Assembly: GCF_036365825.1 (NCBI RefSeq)
Contig: NZ_CP142675.1
Location: 1,364,001-1,428,000 of the forward strand
DNA: 64,000 nt
From: Qipengyuania sp. HL-TH1
GTDB taxonomy: Bacteria; Pseudomonadota; Alphaproteobacteria; Sphingomonadales; Sphingomonadaceae
Direction: 5' to 3'
Shown here: one piece after another, positions 16,262 through 24,745 of the stretch
Numbering within the stretch: position 1 is the first letter of the stretch
How the letters are laid out: each line of letters starts with the position of its first letter
Position numbers and translations under genes: made by a program
The notes under the pieces: generated by a model
What the model was told of the DNA's origin: nothing
Database searches by the model: none
Seen by the model: the letters and a program-made list of their open reading frames with translations, nothing else

Positions 16262-17386
16262 TTAAACCCGCATTGGCATCAGCACGTAAAGCGCGGGCGA
16301 ATTCTCGTCCTTGCGGATCAGCGTCGGGGCGCCGGCATCGGCCAGGTGGATTTCCACCGTGTCGGCATCGATCTGGTTGAGGATGTCCTTGAGATAGCCC
16401 GCGTTAAAGCCGATCTCGAACCCGTCGGACGAATATTCGGCCGGCACTTCCTCGGTCGCGGTGCCGTTGTCGGGGCTGGTAACCGTCAGCGTGACCTTGT
16501 CCTTGTCGAGCCCCATCTTGACCGCACGGGTCTTCTCGGTGGCGATCGTCGCGACACGGTCGACGCCCTCGTGGAAGCTCTTCGGATCGAGCCTCAACAG
16601 CTTGTCGTTACCCGTTGGAATAACGCGCGAATAATCCGGGAAGGTGCCGTCGATCAGCTTGCTGGTCAGGACCACCCCGCCCGTCCCGCCAAGCTTGAAG
16701 CGGACCTTGCTGGCCGACAGGTCGATCTGGACATTACCGTCGAGCGATTCGTCGAGCAGCTTGCGCAATTCGGCCACCGCTTTGCGCGGCACGATGACAT
16801 CGGGCATGCCCTCCGCACCCGCGGGGCGCGGCAGGGTGAAACGCGCGAGGCGGTGGCCATCGGTGGCGGCAGCCCTGAGCACGGGTTCATTGTCGTCCGA
16901 GACGTGGAAGAAGATACCGTTGAGATAGTATCGGGTTTCTTCGGTCGAGATCGCGAAGCGGGTGCGGTCGATCAGTTCGGACAGCGTCTTGGCGGGCAGT
17001 TCGAAGCTGGTCGGCAGGTCGCCTTCCACGATCACGGGGAAATCGTCGCGCGGCAGCGTGGGCAGCGAGAAGCGGCTGCGCCCGGCGTTGATCGCCATGC
17101 GGTTGTCCGCCGCCTCGAGGCTGACCTGCGACCCTTCGGGCAGCTTGCGCGCGATATCGAACAGCAGATGCGCCGAAACCGTGATCGCGCCCGCGCTGTC
17201 GACGCTGGCATCCATATGCTCGACAACCTGCAGATCGAGATCGGTCGCCATGACCTTCAGCGAATTGTCGCCTTCGGCCTCGATCAGCACATTGGAGAGG
17301 ATGGGGATGGTATTGCGGCGTTCTACGACCGACTGCACGTGGCTGAGACAACGCAGCAGCGTCGCGCGTTCGATGGTGGCCTTCAT
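16262..17386 (-). CDS. dnaN: DNA polymerase III sliding clamp (beta subunit)
   Basis: A 374-residue processivity clamp, full length for the family. It starts MKATIERATLLRCLSHVQSV and ends PALYVLMPMRV; this ending is the hallmark of DnaN (the peptide-binding groove residues). Three repeated clamp domains of about 120 residues each can be placed. It forms the dimeric ring that tethers DNA polymerase to DNA. It is not next to dnaA or recF here: neighbours are DUF2855 and fabG. ATG start with the usual N-terminus. Confidence 0.98.
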   Translation of the reverse strand: MKATIERATLLRCLSHVQSVVERRNTIPILSNVLIEAEGDNSLKVMATDLDLQVVEHMDASVDSAGAITVSAHLLFDIARKLPEGSQVSLEAADNRMAINAGRSRFSLPTLPRDDFPVIVEGDLPTSFELPAKTLSELIDRTRFAISTEETRYYLNGIFFHVSDDNEPVLRAAATDGHRLARFTLPRPAGAEGMPDVIVPRKAVAELRKLLDESLDGNVQIDLSASKVRFKLGGTGGVVLTSKLIDGTFPDYSRVIPTGNDKLLRLDPKSFHEGVDRVATIATEKTRAVKMGLDKDKVTLTVTSPDNGTATEEVPAEYSSDGFEIGFNAGYLKDILNQIDADTVEIHLADAGAPTLIRKDENSPALYVLMPMRV

Positions 17387-17533
17387 GGTCCTACTTTCGT
17401 CCCTTTTGGGCGCCTGGCAGGCCGGAATCGCCCCACCAGCGCCGGAATACGGATAGTCACCCTAGCGGGGCGGGCTTGGGGGGCAAGGCCGGACGCCGCG
17501 GCGCCGCAATTCCTTGGGGAAAAGTGGGCGGAA

Positions 17534-18289
17534 TCAGCCCATCATCGCCATGCCGCCGTTCACATGCAGCGTCTGGCCGGTGACATAGGCTGCCTCGTCG
17601 CTGGCAAGGTAGGCCACAGCGGCGCCGATCTCGTCGCCCTCGCCCATGCGGCCCATCGGAATGCGGCCGTTGATCGCCGCCTTCTGATCGTCGGTCAGCG
17701 CCTCGGTCATCGCAGTGCGGATGAAGCCGGGGGCGACGCAGTTCACGGTGATGTTGCGACTGGCCAGTTCCTGCGCGAGGCTTTTAGACATGCCGGTAAG
17801 CCCCGATTTGGCAGCGACATAGTTCATCTGCCCCGGATTGCCGGTATGGCCGACGACGCTGGTGATCGAGATGATCCGCCCGCCCCTGGCCTTCATCATC
17901 GGCCGCGCGCTGGCGCGCATCAGGCGAAAGCTCGCCTCGAGATTGATGCGGATGACCTGGTCCCACTCGTCATCCTTCATCCGCATCGCCAGATTGTCGC
18001 GCGTGATGCCGGCATTGTTGACGAGGATGTCCATGCGCCCGAGCGTATCGACAGTGGCCGGGATCAGTTCCTCGACCTGCGTCGTGTTCGACAGATCGCA
18101 GGTGATCTCGACATGGTCGTGGCCGAATTCATCGTTGAGCTGTTCGCGAAAGGCGCGCAGCTTGTCGCCATTCGAGCCCGACAGCGCGAGGCGCGCGCCC
18201 TGCTTGGCCAGCGCATAGGCGATCGACGAGCCGATTCCGCCGCTGGCACCGGTGACAAGGGCGGTTTTGCCTTCGAGGCTGAACATCAT
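17534..18289 (-). CDS. fabG: 3-oxoacyl-[ACP] reductase
   Basis: A 251-residue short-chain dehydrogenase that reduces 3-oxoacyl-ACP with NADPH in fatty-acid elongation. The cofactor motif TGASGGIG is at about 13-20, NNAG at 91-94, and the catalytic triad is Ser144, Tyr157 and Lys161 (NYVAAKSG). It ends HVNGGMAMMG, as FabG enzymes do. Its ATG overlaps the fabD stop by 4 bp, so fabD-fabG is a translationally coupled operon. acpP and fabF are not within the window. Confidence 0.96.
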   Translation of the reverse strand: MMFSLEGKTALVTGASGGIGSSIAYALAKQGARLALSGSNGDKLRAFREQLNDEFGHDHVEITCDLSNTTQVEELIPATVDTLGRMDILVNNAGITRDNLAMRMKDDEWDQVIRINLEASFRLMRASARPMMKARGGRIISITSVVGHTGNPGQMNYVAAKSGLTGMSKSLAQELASRNITVNCVAPGFIRTAMTEALTDDQKAAINGRIPMGRMGEGDEIGAAVAYLASDEAAYVTGQTLHVNGGMAMMG

Positions 18290-19224
18290 GCGTTCTCCTT
18301 GGCGAAATTCTCGAGGTCTTCCATGGTCACGAGGCTGACCGTGGTCGCCTCCTTGTCGATGCGGCCCACCATCGGGGCAAGCACCTTGCCGCCCACTTCG
18401 ACGAACCGTTCGATCCCGGCTTCGCGCATCGCCAGTACGCTTTCGCGCCAGCGGACGCGGCCGGTGATCTGCTCGACCAGAAGCGCCTGCTCTTGCGCCG
18501 GATCGGTGACACGCGCGGCGGTGACATTGGCGAACAGCGGTACGGTGAAAGCCTGCGGCGGCGTCGCTTCGAGCGCGTTCTTCATGCGCAGCGCAGCGGG
18601 GCCCATCAGCGAACAGTGGAACGGCGCCGAGACGGGCAGCTTGATACCGCGCTTGATCCCGTGATCCTTGGCCATTTCGATCGCGCGGTCGATCGCCTCG
18701 GCATGGCCGGAGATAACCACCTGCGTCGGGTCGTTGTCATTGGCGACTTCGCAGACCTGGCCCTGGGCCGCTGCCTCGGCCAGCGCGGTGGCCTTTTCGA
18801 TATCCGCGCCGAGCAGCGCGGCCATCGCGCCGACGCCGATCGGAACCGCATCCTGCATGGCGATGCCGCGCAGGCGCAGCAGCTTGGCGGTGTCGGTCAG
18901 CGAGAATGCCCCGGCGGCGCACAGCGCACTGTATTCGCCAAGCGAATGGCCCGCGACGCAATCGGCGCTCTGGGCGAGAGCGATCCCGAATTCCTTTTCG
19001 AGCACGCGTGCGGTGGCCACCGAATTGGCCATGATCGCGGGCTGGGCATTGGCGGTCATGGTCAACTCGCTCTCCGGCCCATCCTTCATCAGCGCCGAGA
19101 GCTTCTGCTTGAGCGCCTCGTCGACCTCTTCGAACACTGCGCGGGCATGCGCGCTGGCGTCGGCGAGGTCGGCGCCCATGCCGACTTTCTGGCTTCCCTG
19201 TCCGGGAAAGATGAATGCAGTCAT
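18286..19224 (-). CDS. fabD: Malonyl-CoA:ACP transacylase
   Basis: A 312-residue acyltransferase that loads malonyl from CoA onto acyl carrier protein. It begins MTAFIFPGQGSQKVGMG, has the nucleophile in AGHSLGEYSA (Ser94), the catalytic His in the SAPFHCSLM segment, and ends with the GRIDKEATTVSLVTMEDL region usual for FabD. The frame is open far upstream to 19449, but ATG at 19224 is the canonical start. Overlaps fabG by 4 bp. Confidence 0.97.
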   Translation of the reverse strand: MTAFIFPGQGSQKVGMGADLADASAHARAVFEEVDEALKQKLSALMKDGPESELTMTANAQPAIMANSVATARVLEKEFGIALAQSADCVAGHSLGEYSALCAAGAFSLTDTAKLLRLRGIAMQDAVPIGVGAMAALLGADIEKATALAEAAAQGQVCEVANDNDPTQVVISGHAEAIDRAIEMAKDHGIKRGIKLPVSAPFHCSLMGPAALRMKNALEATPPQAFTVPLFANVTAARVTDPAQEQALLVEQITGRVRWRESVLAMREAGIERFVEVGGKVLAPMVGRIDKEATTVSLVTMEDLENFAKENA

Positions 19225-19246
19225 GTAATTCTCCTCGCCGCCGCGC

Positions 19247-20071
19247 CTAGTCGCGCGCGGCGCGCGCCTCAAGCCCGAAGGGGACAATCTTGTTGGCAGC
19301 ATCGTGGCCGATATCCGCCCTGCCGAGGTAGGGAATGCCGCTACGCCGGCACCAGTCCTGCGCAATCGCGACCTCGTCGCTGCCGAAGGGGCGGTCGTTC
19401 TCGGGGATATCGCTGATCCGGCCGAGGCGCAGGCCCGCGATGCCGCCAAGGTGCTGCGTCACATGAAACAGCAGCCGGTCCACCGCATAGAGATGCTCTG
19501 CCACTTCCTCGATCATGACGACATGGCCCGACAGGTCCGGGGCAAGCTCGGTCCCGACCAGCATCGCCAGCGTGGCGAGGTTGAAAGCCACCGCGGGGCG
19601 CGTATCGAGGCCGGGTTCGAGACCGTCCTCCTCGCCCTTGAACCAGACGAGCGCACGCTCGATCGCTGCGGCGCCGCCCTCGCGCCGGACATCGCCCGCC
19701 AGCGGCCCATGCGCGACGCGCCCGATGCCATGCCTGTACAGCGCGGCGAGCAGGAAGCCGGTGTCCGAATAGCCGAGATAGGACTTGGCCCGCGCTGCCG
19801 CGTTCATTTGCGCGACCGCCTGCGGGGCGATGCGGTTCGAACCATAGCCGCCCATCGCGAACCACACCGCATCGAAACCGGGATCGTTGGCGCAATCGAG
19901 CAAGGCGGCGAGCCGCACGTCGTCGCTACCGGCGAAATGCCCGTCTTCGGCAAAGCATTGTTCGTGGAACTGCAACGATACGTCGCTGCGCCCCGCCACC
20001 AGCGCTTCGACCGCCTCTGCCCGTTCGCGCTTCAACCGCTTTCCGGGGGCGCAGATCGCAATTCTGACCAT
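19247..20071 (-). CDS. ldcA: LD-carboxypeptidase, S66 family
   Basis: A 274-residue murein tetrapeptide LD-carboxypeptidase-like serine peptidase, which trims the terminal D-Ala from murein peptides during recycling. The family triad can be placed: nucleophile Ser in GYSDTG, Glu in VMIEEV, and His in the C-terminal GHDAANK segment. No signal peptide, consistent with a cytoplasmic recycling enzyme. The frame begins at 20104; ATG at 20071 (MVRIAICAPG) is the standard start. It diverges from a Mur ligase at 20125, its expected pathway partner. Confidence 0.9.
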   Translation of the reverse strand: MVRIAICAPGKRLKRERAEAVEALVAGRSDVSLQFHEQCFAEDGHFAGSDDVRLAALLDCANDPGFDAVWFAMGGYGSNRIAPQAVAQMNAAARAKSYLGYSDTGFLLAALYRHGIGRVAHGPLAGDVRREGGAAAIERALVWFKGEEDGLEPGLDTRPAVAFNLATLAMLVGTELAPDLSGHVVMIEEVAEHLYAVDRLLFHVTQHLGGIAGLRLGRISDIPENDRPFGSDEVAIAQDWCRRSGIPYLGRADIGHDAANKIVPFGLEARAARD

Positions 20072-20124
20072 GCGCCCTGCTAGCGTGCTTGTATCGCGCG
20101 GCACAACTCAATAGCTGCACGCGC

Positions 20125-21552
20125 ATGAGCGATATGCCCACTCCAGATGAATTGTTCGCCCGTCCCTTCTTCTTCTGCGGGATCGGCGGATCGGGAATGC
20201 TGCCGTTGGCGCAGATCCTCAAAGGTCGCGGCTGCACGGTCGAGGGATCGGATCGCAGCCACGATCAGGGCCGCACGCCCGACAAATTCGCCGCGCTCGA
20301 ACAACAGGGTTTTACGCTGCATCCGCAGGACGGCAGCGGGATCGTCTCGGCCGGGCATATCCTCGTCGCCAGCGCTGCAGTGGAGGACACCGTACCCGAT
20401 GCCAAGCGCGCCAAGGAACTGGGCTGCCTGCGGCTGACCCGCGCCGAGCTCAATTCGATCCTCTTCAACACCAGCGGTGCGGGGCTGGCGGTGGCCGGGA
20501 CCAGCGGCAAGTCGACCGTCACCGGGATGCTCGGCTGGATCCTCCATGCCTGCGGGCGCGAACCGACGATCATGAACGGCGCGGTGATGAAGAACTTCGT
20601 CTCGCCCGAACGCCCCTATGCCAGCGCGGTGATCGGCGGGCAGAGCCTCTATGTCAGCGAAGTCGACGAGAGCGACGGGTCGATCGCGCTCTATCGTCCG
20701 GCGGTCGGCGTGCTGCTCAACGTCAGTCTCGACCACAAGAGCATGGAAGAGCTGCGCCAGCTGTTCGGCGATTACCTGTCGCGCAGCCGCATCTCGGTGA
20801 TCAACGCCGACGACCCCGAAGCGCTGGCGCTGCTGCCGCATGCCAAGGAAGTCGTCACCTTCGGGATCGAGCAGGAGAAGGCGCAGATCGGCGTGGTCCC
20901 GGGCTCGATCGCGGAAGGCCCGATGCGGCAGGCCGCTCTGGTCATCGACCGGCATGACGGGAGCGAGCATGCGCTGACGCTCGACCTGCCCGGGCGGCAC
21001 AACCTGTCCAATGCGCTGGCGGCCATCGCCGGTGCGGCCGCCGCGGGCATCCCGGTGGCCAAGGCGGTCGCCGCGCTGGCTGGCTTTGCAGGGCTCGCGC
21101 GCCGCTTCGACATTATCGGCACCAGCGCCTCGGCCATCACCGTGATCGACGATTTCGGCCATAATCCCGAGAAATGCGCCGCCACGCTGCGCACGCTCAA
21201 GGCGCACCCGGGCCGCGTGCTCGCCTTCTTCCAGCCGCACGGCTACGGGCCCCTGCGCCAGATGGGCGAGGAACTGGCCCAGACCTTCGCGCAAGAATTG
21301 GGCGATGGCGACCGCGTGATCCTATGCGATCCGGTCTATTTCGGCGGCTCGGTCGATCGCAGCGAAGGCAGCGAGCGGATCGTGCGGCTGATCGAGGAAG
21401 CGGGCGGGCATGCGGAACACATCCCCACCCGCGAGGCAGTGGGCGACCGGCTGGCCGAAATCGCCCAGCCCGGCGACCGGATCGTGATCATGGGCGCGCG
21501 CGACGACACGCTGAGCGTATTTGCCCGCGGCCTGTTCGACCGGCTGCTCTAG
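20125..21552 (+). CDS. Mur ligase family protein (MurC/Mpl-like)
   Basis: A 475-residue ATP-dependent Mur ligase. Motifs: FFCGIGGSGMLPLA (UDP-substrate Rossmann fold), AGTSGKSTVTG (ATP P-loop, about 133-143), VDESDGSI, LDHKSMEEL, and IDDFGHNP in the C-terminal domain where MurC has a YAHHP-type motif. It therefore resembles UDP-N-acetylmuramate:L-alanine ligase or Mpl, the enzyme that re-attaches recycled tripeptide to UDP-MurNAc. The divergent LD-carboxypeptidase makes Mpl the more attractive reading, but sequence alone does not settle it. The frame is open from 20089; ATG at 20125 (MSDMPTPDEL) is preferred. Convergent with the GST gene, overlapping by 4 bp. Confidence 0.85.
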   Translation: MSDMPTPDELFARPFFFCGIGGSGMLPLAQILKGRGCTVEGSDRSHDQGRTPDKFAALEQQGFTLHPQDGSGIVSAGHILVASAAVEDTVPDAKRAKELGCLRLTRAELNSILFNTSGAGLAVAGTSGKSTVTGMLGWILHACGREPTIMNGAVMKNFVSPERPYASAVIGGQSLYVSEVDESDGSIALYRPAVGVLLNVSLDHKSMEELRQLFGDYLSRSRISVINADDPEALALLPHAKEVVTFGIEQEKAQIGVVPGSIAEGPMRQAALVIDRHDGSEHALTLDLPGRHNLSNALAAIAGAAAAGIPVAKAVAALAGFAGLARRFDIIGTSASAITVIDDFGHNPEKCAATLRTLKAHPGRVLAFFQPHGYGPLRQMGEELAQTFAQELGDGDRVILCDPVYFGGSVDRSEGSERIVRLIEEAGGHAEHIPTREAVGDRLAEIAQPGDRIVIMGARDDTLSVFARGLFDRLL

Positions 21553-22187
21553 ATCGCGGCGGGGCCCGCGGCCTCACGCGCCACTGCGCGGCGATATCCC
21601 TCGCGTGCGGTCAACCGGTCGCGGTAGTCCCTGAGCGATTGCGGTAAGCCCTCGTCCAGCCCGACGCGGCCCGCCAGGATCAGCGCATAACCGCAGCAGA
21701 TATCCGCCACGGTAAAGCGATCCGCGCACAGGAATTCACGCGTTTCGAGGCGCTGCTCGAGCTTGACCAGCCGCTTCCAGAACCACTTCGCATAGGCTTC
21801 GCCCGCCTCGCTCCAGCCCTTGTCCTTCTCGAACAGGGCAAAGCGCATATAGACGGTCTGCGGGAAGGTTATCGTCGCATCGGCGTGATAGGTGAAGTCG
21901 AGATAGGCGGGATAATCCGGCTCCCCCGGTGCCACAACCAGCGATTGGTCCGCGCCTTTGGTCGCCAGATAATGCGCGATGGCGCAGCTTTCGGTCATCT
22001 GCACCTCGCCCTCGACCAGCATGGGCACCGTACCCAGCGGATTGGTCTCGAGATATTCGGGCACGGTGAAGCGCGGCGGGAACGGCAGCAGCTTCAGCTC
22101 GACATCGACTCCGGCCTCCTCCGCCGCCCATGTCGCACGCAGCCCGCGCGAACCGGCGCAGGTGTAGAGAACCGGCCGCTCAGCCAT
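21549..22187 (-). CDS. Glutathione S-transferase family protein
   Basis: A 212-residue GST. The N-terminal thioredoxin-like domain has NPLGTVPMLV (cis-Pro) and TESCAIAHYL (the glutathione gamma-glutamyl contact); the C-terminal helical domain has the FTVADI N-capping box motif. Catalytic residue near the N-terminus is probably Ser or Cys in TCAGSRG. It detoxifies electrophiles or acts as a disulfide or isomerase enzyme; class unclear. Starts at ATG 22187, overlapping the DUF808 gene by 8 bp, so it is likely cotranscribed with it. Confidence 0.88.
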   Translation of the reverse strand: MAERPVLYTCAGSRGLRATWAAEEAGVDVELKLLPFPPRFTVPEYLETNPLGTVPMLVEGEVQMTESCAIAHYLATKGADQSLVVAPGEPDYPAYLDFTYHADATITFPQTVYMRFALFEKDKGWSEAGEAYAKWFWKRLVKLEQRLETREFLCADRFTVADICCGYALILAGRVGLDEGLPQSLRDYRDRLTAREGYRRAVAREAAGPAAI

Positions 22188-23130
22188 GGCCGTGCGTCTT
22201 CCCGATCTTGAACACATTGTGGATCACGATAGCGAGCACGAAACCCAGCCCCAGCCCGGCCAGTGCGGACAGGCCGGCATAGGTCGTCCAGCCGAGGATA
22301 CCCGAGAGGCCGCCGGTGACGCCCTCGACCATGTGCTGCACGCCATGCGCCCAGTCCGAAGGCCCATGGAGGCCAAGCTCGTGGAGGCTGTGCAGGATGA
22401 TCCCGCCGCCGACCCACAGCATCGCGATCGTGCCGACGAAGGACAGCGTCGTCAGCAGATAGGGCACCGAGGTGACGAGGAACTGGCCGAAGGTCTGCGC
22501 CAGCTCGGAGCTCTTTTCGCGCAGGTGCAGGCCGATGTCGTCGAGCTTCACGATCAGCGCCACCGCGCCATAGACGAACAGCGTCACCGCTATCCCGACG
22601 ATCGCGAGCACACCCGCGCGGACGATGAAATCCTCCGAGGCCACTTCGTTGAGCGTGATCGCCATGATCTCCGCCGACAGGATCAGATCGGTACGGATCG
22701 CGCCCGCGACCCGCTGTTTCTCGAAGGCGACGGGATCGGCGATCTCGTCGTCCACCGTCAGGCCGTGTTTTTCGCTACCCAGTTTCTCCATTACCTTTTC
22801 CGCCCCTTCGTAGGACAGGTAGCCGCCCCCGAGCATGAGGATGAAGATGATCGCGCTGGGTAGCAGCCAGCTCAGCAACAAGGCGCCGGGCAACAGGATG
22901 ATCAGCTTGTTCTTCAAGCTGCCCTTGGTGATATTCCAGATGATCGGCAGCTCGCGCGCAGGGCTGAGGCCGGTGACATAGCTCGGCGTGACCGCCGCAT
23001 CGTCGATCACGACGCCCGCCGTCTTCGTGCCGGCGCGGCTGGCCGCCACCCCGATATCGTCGACCGAGGCGGCCGCCGCGCGGGCGATGATCGAAACGTC
23101 GTCGAGCAGGGCTACTAATCCACCGGGCAC
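22180..23130 (-). CDS. DUF808 (YedI-like) inner-membrane protein
   Basis: A 316-residue membrane protein of the DUF808/YedI family, function unknown. It opens GGLVALLDDVSIIARAAA, followed by the family-typical AGVVIDDAAVTP and SPARELPIIWNITKGSLKNK, then several hydrophobic segments (LIILLPGALLLSWLLPSA, VRAGVLAIVGIAVTLFVYG, LLTTLSFVGTIAMLWVGGG, and a C-terminal one). GTG at 23130 is chosen over the longer frame at 23238 because AAGGAG lies 6 bases upstream and the protein then starts as relatives do. Confidence 0.88.
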   Translation of the reverse strand: MPGGLVALLDDVSIIARAAAASVDDIGVAASRAGTKTAGVVIDDAAVTPSYVTGLSPARELPIIWNITKGSLKNKLIILLPGALLLSWLLPSAIIFILMLGGGYLSYEGAEKVMEKLGSEKHGLTVDDEIADPVAFEKQRVAGAIRTDLILSAEIMAITLNEVASEDFIVRAGVLAIVGIAVTLFVYGAVALIVKLDDIGLHLREKSSELAQTFGQFLVTSVPYLLTTLSFVGTIAMLWVGGGIILHSLHELGLHGPSDWAHGVQHMVEGVTGGLSGILGWTTYAGLSALAGLGLGFVLAIVIHNVFKIGKTHGHG

Positions 23131-23246
23131 GCAATACTCCTTTGTTGCAGACGCAATGCCGCCCTGCCCTCCCGGTTCCGCGCTGCCAAGCCCCGAACGT
23201 GGCTTGCATTCGCGGCCAATCCCGCTATGTGCGCGCATCCCTCATG

Positions 23247-23286
23247 TCCGGCGATACCGGATTCGGGGATGACGAAGAAAGCCGGA
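23247..23286 (+). promoter_or_regulatory. Candidate leader hairpin before rpsF (S6:S18 type)
   Basis: TCCGGC at 23247 pairs with GCCGGA at 23281, enclosing a 28-nt purine-rich interior with a small CCGG/CGG element. It lies about 60-100 bp upstream of rpsF, where many bacteria carry an RNA bound by the S6:S18 complex to autoregulate this operon. The match to the known motif was judged by eye only. Confidence 0.35.
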
Positions 23287-23344
23287 GGGGCCCCGCAATC
23301 CCGCGGATCAGCCAGCGATCGGCCATATGTGAAAGGACAAGGGC

Positions 23345-23710
23345 ATGGCTCTATACGAGCATGTTTTCCTGGCGCGACAGGACCTGAGCCAGGCTCAGGT
23401 CGACCAGCTCGCCGCCACCGCTACCGAAATTGTCGAGCAGAACGAAGGCAAGGTCACCAAGACGGAGACCTGGGGCCTCAAGAACCTCGCCTACAAGATC
23501 GACCGCAACCGCAAGGCGCATTTCGTGATGCTCAACATCGAGGGCCCCGGCGCCGTCGTGCAGGAGCTCGAACGCCAGACCCGCATCAATGAAGACGTCA
23601 TCCGCTACATGACCATCCGTGTCGAAGAGCACGAAGAAGGTCCCAGCGTGATGATGCGCAAGAACGAGCGCGATGCGAAGAAGCGCCGCGACCGCGAGGA
23701 GCGTAACTGA
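23345..23710 (+). CDS. rpsF: 30S ribosomal protein S6
   Basis: A 121-residue S6, starting [15 protein letters not shown] and with the typical [14 protein letters not shown] strand pair and [13 protein letters not shown]. It binds the 30S platform together with S18. The C-terminus is basic ([11 protein letters not shown]) rather than the Glu-rich tail that RimK extends in Escherichia coli, notable because rimK is in this window. AAAGGACAAGGGC precedes the ATG. First gene of rpsF-rpsR-rplI; its stop shares one base with the rpsR start. Confidence 0.98.
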   Translation: MALYEHVFLARQDLSQAQVDQLAATATEIVEQNEGKVTKTETWGLKNLAYKIDRNRKAHFVMLNIEGPGAVVQELERQTRINEDVIRYMTIRVEEHEEGPSVMMRKNERDAKKRRDREERN

Positions 23711-23934
23711 TGGCCCGCCCGTTTTTCCGCCGCCGCAAGTCCTGCCCCTTCTCGGGCAAGAACGCTCCCGCGATCGACTACAAGGATGTGCGCCTGCTGC
23801 AGGGCTTCATGTCCGAGCGTGGCAAGATCGTCCCCAGCCGCATCACCGCCGTCAGCGCGAAGAAGCAGCGTGAACTGGCCAAGGCCATCAAGCGCGCCCG
23901 CCACATCGGCCTGCTGCCGTACATCGTGAAGTAG
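23710..23934 (+). CDS. rpsR: 30S ribosomal protein S18
   Basis: A 74-residue S18 with the expected [15 protein letters not shown]-terminus, [19 protein letters not shown] and [21 protein letters not shown]. Partner of S6 on the 30S platform. The ATG shares its first base with the rpsF stop codon, so translation is coupled. Confidence 0.98.
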   Translation: MARPFFRRRKSCPFSGKNAPAIDYKDVRLLQGFMSERGKIVPSRITAVSAKKQRELAKAIKRARHIGLLPYIVK

Positions 23935-23944
23935 GGGAATAACC

Positions 23945-24613
23945 ATGGATATCATTCTCCTTCAGAGGATCGAAAAGCTCGGCTCGATCGGTGACGTGGT
24001 CACCGTGAAGGACGGCTATGCCCGCAACTTCCTGCTTCCGCAGAAGAAGGCCCTGCGCGCCAACGAATCGAACAAGAAGGTCTTCGAAGCGAACCGCGAC
24101 CGCCTGGAAAAGGAAAATGCGGAACGTCGCGGCGAAGCCGAGAAGGCTGGCGAAAAGGTCCAGGGCGAAGAAATCGTCCTGATCCGCGCAGCGTCGAACA
24201 CCGGCCAGCTCTACGGCTCGGTCAACGTGCGCGACATCGCTGCATCGCTGGGCGAAAAGGGCCACGAGATCGACAAGAAGCAGGTCATCATGGGTGATCC
24301 GATCAAGGCGATCGGCATGCATGAAGTCCGCATCGACCTCCACCCCGAAGTCTCGGTCACGGTGAAGGCCAACGTCGCCCGCAGCGACGACGAAGCCGAA
24401 CTGCAGAGCCAGGGCATCGACGTGATGGCGCAGATGTTCGAAGACGAACAGCGCGAGATCGAAGAAGCTGCCGAAGCCAACCGGACCGATCCGACCCTCG
24501 AACCCGGCGAAATTCCCGCCGATATGCTCGAAGACGGTGTCAGCACCGAAGACGGCGTGAGCGAGACCGAAGCGAAGATCGAAGCCACGGCGCTGGACGG
24601 CGACGAAGGCTGA
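23945..24613 (+). CDS. rplI: 50S ribosomal protein L9, extended C-terminus
   Basis: A 222-residue L9; the family norm is about 150. Residues 1-150 are standard: [34 protein letters not shown] and a long connecting helix, then the C-terminal domain with [16 protein letters not shown]. About 60-70 extra acidic residues follow ([16 protein letters not shown] and further), as in several alphaproteobacteria. L9 binds 23S rRNA near the L1 stalk and helps frame maintenance. Last gene of the operon, followed by a clear terminator. Confidence 0.97.
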   Translation: MDIILLQRIEKLGSIGDVVTVKDGYARNFLLPQKKALRANESNKKVFEANRDRLEKENAERRGEAEKAGEKVQGEEIVLIRAASNTGQLYGSVNVRDIAASLGEKGHEIDKKQVIMGDPIKAIGMHEVRIDLHPEVSVTVKANVARSDDEAELQSQGIDVMAQMFEDEQREIEEAAEANRTDPTLEPGEIPADMLEDGVSTEDGVSETEAKIEATALDGDEG

Positions 24614-24635
24614 TCCCCGCGATCACGATCAAAAC

Positions 24636-24669
24636 AGGGCGCGGCGGCTTCGGTCACCGCGCCCTTTTT
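24636..24669 (+). terminator. Rho-independent terminator after rplI
   Basis: GGGCGCGG (24637-24644) pairs with CCGCGCCC (24657-24664) around a 12-nt loop, followed by TTTTT. It lies 23 bp past the rplI stop and ends the rpsF-rpsR-rplI operon. Confidence 0.9.
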
Positions 24670-24745
24670 GTAAGTACCGCCCGCACACCCTATGTGCAGG
24701 CACGAGACGCGAAAGCGAAAACAACAAGAGGCAGGAGGAACGCCC

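Noticed and set aside
16346..18664. 772-aa open frame antisense to dnaN-fabG-fabD
   Set aside because: Runs across three certain genes; Arg/Asp/His-rich shadow composition.
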